From Candidatus Altarchaeota archaeon (GTDB lineage Archaea; SpSt-1190): a stretch of DNA of 6,198 nucleotides. The stretch is from NCBI GenBank assembly GCA_030590165.1, contig JAUUZA010000036.1, positions 1-6,198 on the forward strand, given 5' to 3'. Made by a program: the position numbers and the translations under genes. This document shows, piece after piece, positions 4,428 through 6,198 of the stretch. Each line of letters starts with the position of its first letter. Position 1 is the stretch's first letter. The notes under the pieces were generated by a model that was given only the letters and a program-made list of their open reading frames with translations, was not told where the DNA came from and made no database searches.

Positions 4428-5327
4428 ATGGCAAAAAAAGGAAGTTCAAGAAAAGGTTCATTACAGTTCAGCCCACGAAAAAGGGCCCAGAAGATGCTCC
4501 CCCGTGTTAGGAGTTGGCCTGATGCAAAGGGACTACAAGGTTTTGTAGGATACAAAGTAGGTATGCTTACAGTTTTTGTTAAATCAACTAATCCAAAATC
4601 ACCCTTCTCTGGGAAGGAAATAATAAAACCAGCAACAGTTATTGAAGTTCCTCCAATGATTTTAAGAAATGTGAGAACTTACAAAAAAACAGAATATGGT
4701 GCAAAGATTGTTAATGATTCCAAAACTCCGAAAGCAGAAGGGGTTGATTTTGCGCGTCTCATATTTGAGACTCAACCGAAGTTAGCAGGGACACCAAAGA
4801 AAAATTCTGAAATAGTAGAAATTGGTTTTGGTGGAACTGTTGAAGAAGTATTTACTTTTGCAAAGGAACATATGGATAAGGAAGTAAAATTTAGTGAAAC
4901 TTTTGTAGAAGGTGAATTTACTGATGTTACTGGGGTTTCAATTGGGAAAGGTCTTCAAGGTCCAGTAAGACGATTTGGAATTAAATTACAACAATCAAAG
5001 ACTGAAAAAGCAGTAAGAAAGGTTGGTTCACTTGGTCCATGGAATCCACAAAGAACGGATTGGCAGGTTGCAATGGCAGGTCAACACGGTTTCCACGCAA
5101 GAACAGAATATAATAAACAAGTATTGAAAATAAGTGGTCCAATCAATATTAATTGTGGTTGGAAAAAATATGGGGTTGCGAAGTCTGATTGTATTCTACT
5201 TTTAGGTTCAATTGTTGGAGCTAAAAAAAGAACATTAAAAATTAGAAAATCAATAAGGGGAAATCCCAAACTGTTTGCAGTTGAGGTTCAAAAAATAATA
5301 AAAAATGGAAAGGTGAGTAAGGAATGA
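4428..5327 (+). CDS. rpl3: Large-subunit ribosomal protein uL3 (archaeal L3)
   Basis: uL3 is an early assembly protein of the large subunit whose central extension reaches the peptidyl transferase centre. The 299-residue product opens with the conserved archaeal/eukaryotic segment GSLQFSPRKRAQKMLPRVRS (10-29), then GLQGFVGYKVGML (35-47). DVTGVSIGKGLQGPVRRFG (166-184) and the extension GPWNPQRTDWQVAMAGQHGF (203-222) followed by HARTEYNKQVLKI (223-235) are diagnostic. It is somewhat shorter than many archaeal homologues. It is the first gene of an S10-type cluster and overlaps rpl4 by four bases (ATGA). The flippase-like gene starts only 17 bases away on the other strand (38 if its GTG start is used), so the rpl3 promoter must lie within that gene. 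A TATTAAAA at 4354-4361 is a weak candidate. Confidence 0.97.
   Translation: MAKKGSSRKGSLQFSPRKRAQKMLPRVRSWPDAKGLQGFVGYKVGMLTVFVKSTNPKSPFSGKEIIKPATVIEVPPMILRNVRTYKKTEYGAKIVNDSKTPKAEGVDFARLIFETQPKLAGTPKKNSEIVEIGFGGTVEEVFTFAKEHMDKEVKFSETFVEGEFTDVTGVSIGKGLQGPVRRFGIKLQQSKTEKAVRKVGSLGPWNPQRTDWQVAMAGQHGFHARTEYNKQVLKISGPININCGWKKYGVAKSDCILLLGSIVGAKKRTLKIRKSIRGNPKLFAVEVQKIIKNGKVSKE
5312..5316 (+). promoter_or_regulatory. Shine-Dalgarno site of rpl4
   Basis: GGTGA, a perfect archaeal ribosome-binding motif, lies seven bases before the rpl4 ATG and inside the last codons of rpl3. With the ATGA overlap it points to coupled translation. Confidence 0.8.
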
Positions 5328-6124
5328 AAACATCAGTTTATGATATCAAAGGAAAAAAAATTAGAGACATTAAAATACCCAAACAATTTGACACCCCTAT
5401 AAGAAAAGACATTATTAGGCGTGCTGTTGTTGCTATACGAAAGAATAAAGTTCAACCATACGGACATAAAAAATTAGCAGGAAGAACGAGTTCTGCAATA
5501 TTTCGTTCAACAAGAACTGGGTATGGTCACAGCTATAATTGGGGTATTGCTCGTGTTCCAAGACTTATGGTTAGAGGTGGGCGTCGTGTTGGACGTGTAA
5601 TGAATGTTCCTCAAGCAGCTGGTGGACCACGTGCTCACGGACCAAAGGCAGAAAAAATTTGGAAAGTTAAAATGAATATTAAAGAAAGAAGACTCGCTAT
5701 TAGGTCAGCTTTGGCTGCAACACTTGATAGAACAATAGTTAGTGAACATGGACATAAAGTTCCTAAAATCTTTCCTTTAATTATAGTAGAGGCTTTTGAA
5801 AAATTATCAAAAACTAAAGAGGTTCTTGATTTCTTAATGGCTCTTGGTTTGGAAGATGAAATGGAAAGATCTTCAAAGAAAAAAGTGAGAGCGGGAAAAG
5901 GAACTATGAGAGGAAGGCCTTATAAGAAAAAGAAAGGACCTCTCCTTGTAATAAGTGAAGTTAAACCAATAATTAAGGCGGCTTCAAATATTCCTGGTGT
6001 TGATGTTGTTGTTGTGAGTCAGATTAATGCTGAACTCTTAGCACCTGGTGCACACCCTGGAAGACTTGTGATTTATTCTGAGTCTGCTTTGAAAAAGATG
6101 GAAGAAGAAAAACTTTTCTTCTAA
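5324..6124 (+). CDS. rpl4: Large-subunit ribosomal protein uL4 (archaeal L4)
   Basis: uL4 is a primary rRNA-binding protein whose long loop lines the polypeptide exit tunnel. The 266 residues have normal archaeal length and order. The N-terminal strand region is MKTSVYDIKGKKIRDIKIP. The basic tunnel loop lies at about 45-110 (GHKKLAGRTSS; GWN-like YNWGIARVPR; GGRRVGRVMNVPQAAGGPRA). The globular part includes KERRLAIRSALAAT (120-133), and the C-terminal segment carries GRPYKKKKGPLLVISE (197-212) and NAELLAPGAHPGRLVIYSES (235-254). It follows rpl3 with an ATGA overlap and its own GGTGA site. In most archaea uL23 comes next; here a hairpin and T-tract follow and no start codon occurs in the remaining 74 bases. 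Confidence 0.97.
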   Translation: MKTSVYDIKGKKIRDIKIPKQFDTPIRKDIIRRAVVAIRKNKVQPYGHKKLAGRTSSAIFRSTRTGYGHSYNWGIARVPRLMVRGGRRVGRVMNVPQAAGGPRAHGPKAEKIWKVKMNIKERRLAIRSALAATLDRTIVSEHGHKVPKIFPLIIVEAFEKLSKTKEVLDFLMALGLEDEMERSSKKKVRAGKGTMRGRPYKKKKGPLLVISEVKPIIKAASNIPGVDVVVVSQINAELLAPGAHPGRLVIYSESALKKMEEEKLFF

Positions 6125-6128
6125 AGTT

Positions 6129-6166
6129 TTCCACCTCTGGTGGGATTCTCTCTTATTTTTTATTTT
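6129..6166 (+). terminator. Hairpin plus T-rich tract after rpl4
   Basis: CCACC (6131-6135) pairs with GGTGG (6139-6143) across a TCT loop. A T-G wobble and a T-A pair extend the stem to seven. A pyrimidine-rich stretch with a run of six T (6156-6161) follows within 15 bases. Archaeal termination depends mainly on T-runs, so this may end or attenuate the rpl3-rpl4 transcript. The three-base loop and short stem make it modest. Confidence 0.5.
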
Positions 6167-6176
6167 AATCTATTAG

Positions 6177-6185
6177 TTTTTTAAA
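6177..6185 (+). promoter_or_regulatory. TATA-like box at the right edge (low confidence)
   Basis: TTTTTTAAA recurs here after the rpl4 terminator-like element. If it works with the geometry seen before the 3076 gene (start codon 29 bases after the first T), a leaderless gene would begin near base 6206, just past the window. In an AT-rich genome this nonamer also arises by chance. Confidence 0.2.
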
Positions 6186-6198
6186 TAAAAGAAAACAA

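Noticed and set aside
5081-5269. Minus-strand 62-codon frame inside rpl3
   Set aside because: It is antisense to the most conserved part of uL3, so it is a shadow frame.

Overview
The window is from an AT-rich archaeon. Three things show this: a complete small subunit of the archaeal replicative DNA polymerase D (DP1), an archaeal Orc1/Cdc6 initiator, and ribosomal proteins uL3 and uL4 of the archaeal/eukaryotic type. Short proteins, genes overlapping at both their starts and ends, and gaps of only tens of bases suggest a compact genome. A DPANN lineage or a small AT-rich euryarchaeon would fit, but no marker here settles the lineage.

Layout: (1) 3-182, the 3' end of an unrecognised gene on the plus strand, whose tail overlaps the DP1 tail. 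(2) 157-2789, a minus-strand operon, orc1/cdc6 then polD small subunit, joined by a one-base stop/start overlap (TAATG). (3) 2790-3075, the only sizeable non-coding stretch. It holds four direct copies and one inverted copy of an 11-bp dyad (TTCCTATGGAA and close variants) around a segment of almost pure A/T, plus a pair of near-identical 14-bp palindromes. It looks like a replication origin with ORB-like Orc1/Cdc6 sites. (4) 3076-3567, a divergent gene for a small protein with a C-terminal PadR-like winged helix. (5) 3547-4410, a minus-strand polytopic membrane protein of the flippase-like (UPF0104/AglD-type) family, overlapping the winged-helix gene tail to tail. (6) 4428-6124, the head of the S10-type ribosomal cluster, rpl3 then rpl4 with an ATGA overlap, followed by a hairpin plus T-rich tract.

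The initiator would bind the adjacent repeats and melt the A/T segment, and PolD, made from the same transcript, would extend. One repeat abuts the cdc6 promoter, so initiation and initiator synthesis could be coupled. The winged-helix protein faces the origin and may regulate itself through the palindromes. Genes inside operons carry GGTGG/GGTGA ribosome-binding sites, whereas cdc6 and the winged-helix gene have TATA-like boxes placed for leaderless mRNAs.

The most interesting object is the candidate origin and its link to an uncharacterised winged-helix gene.
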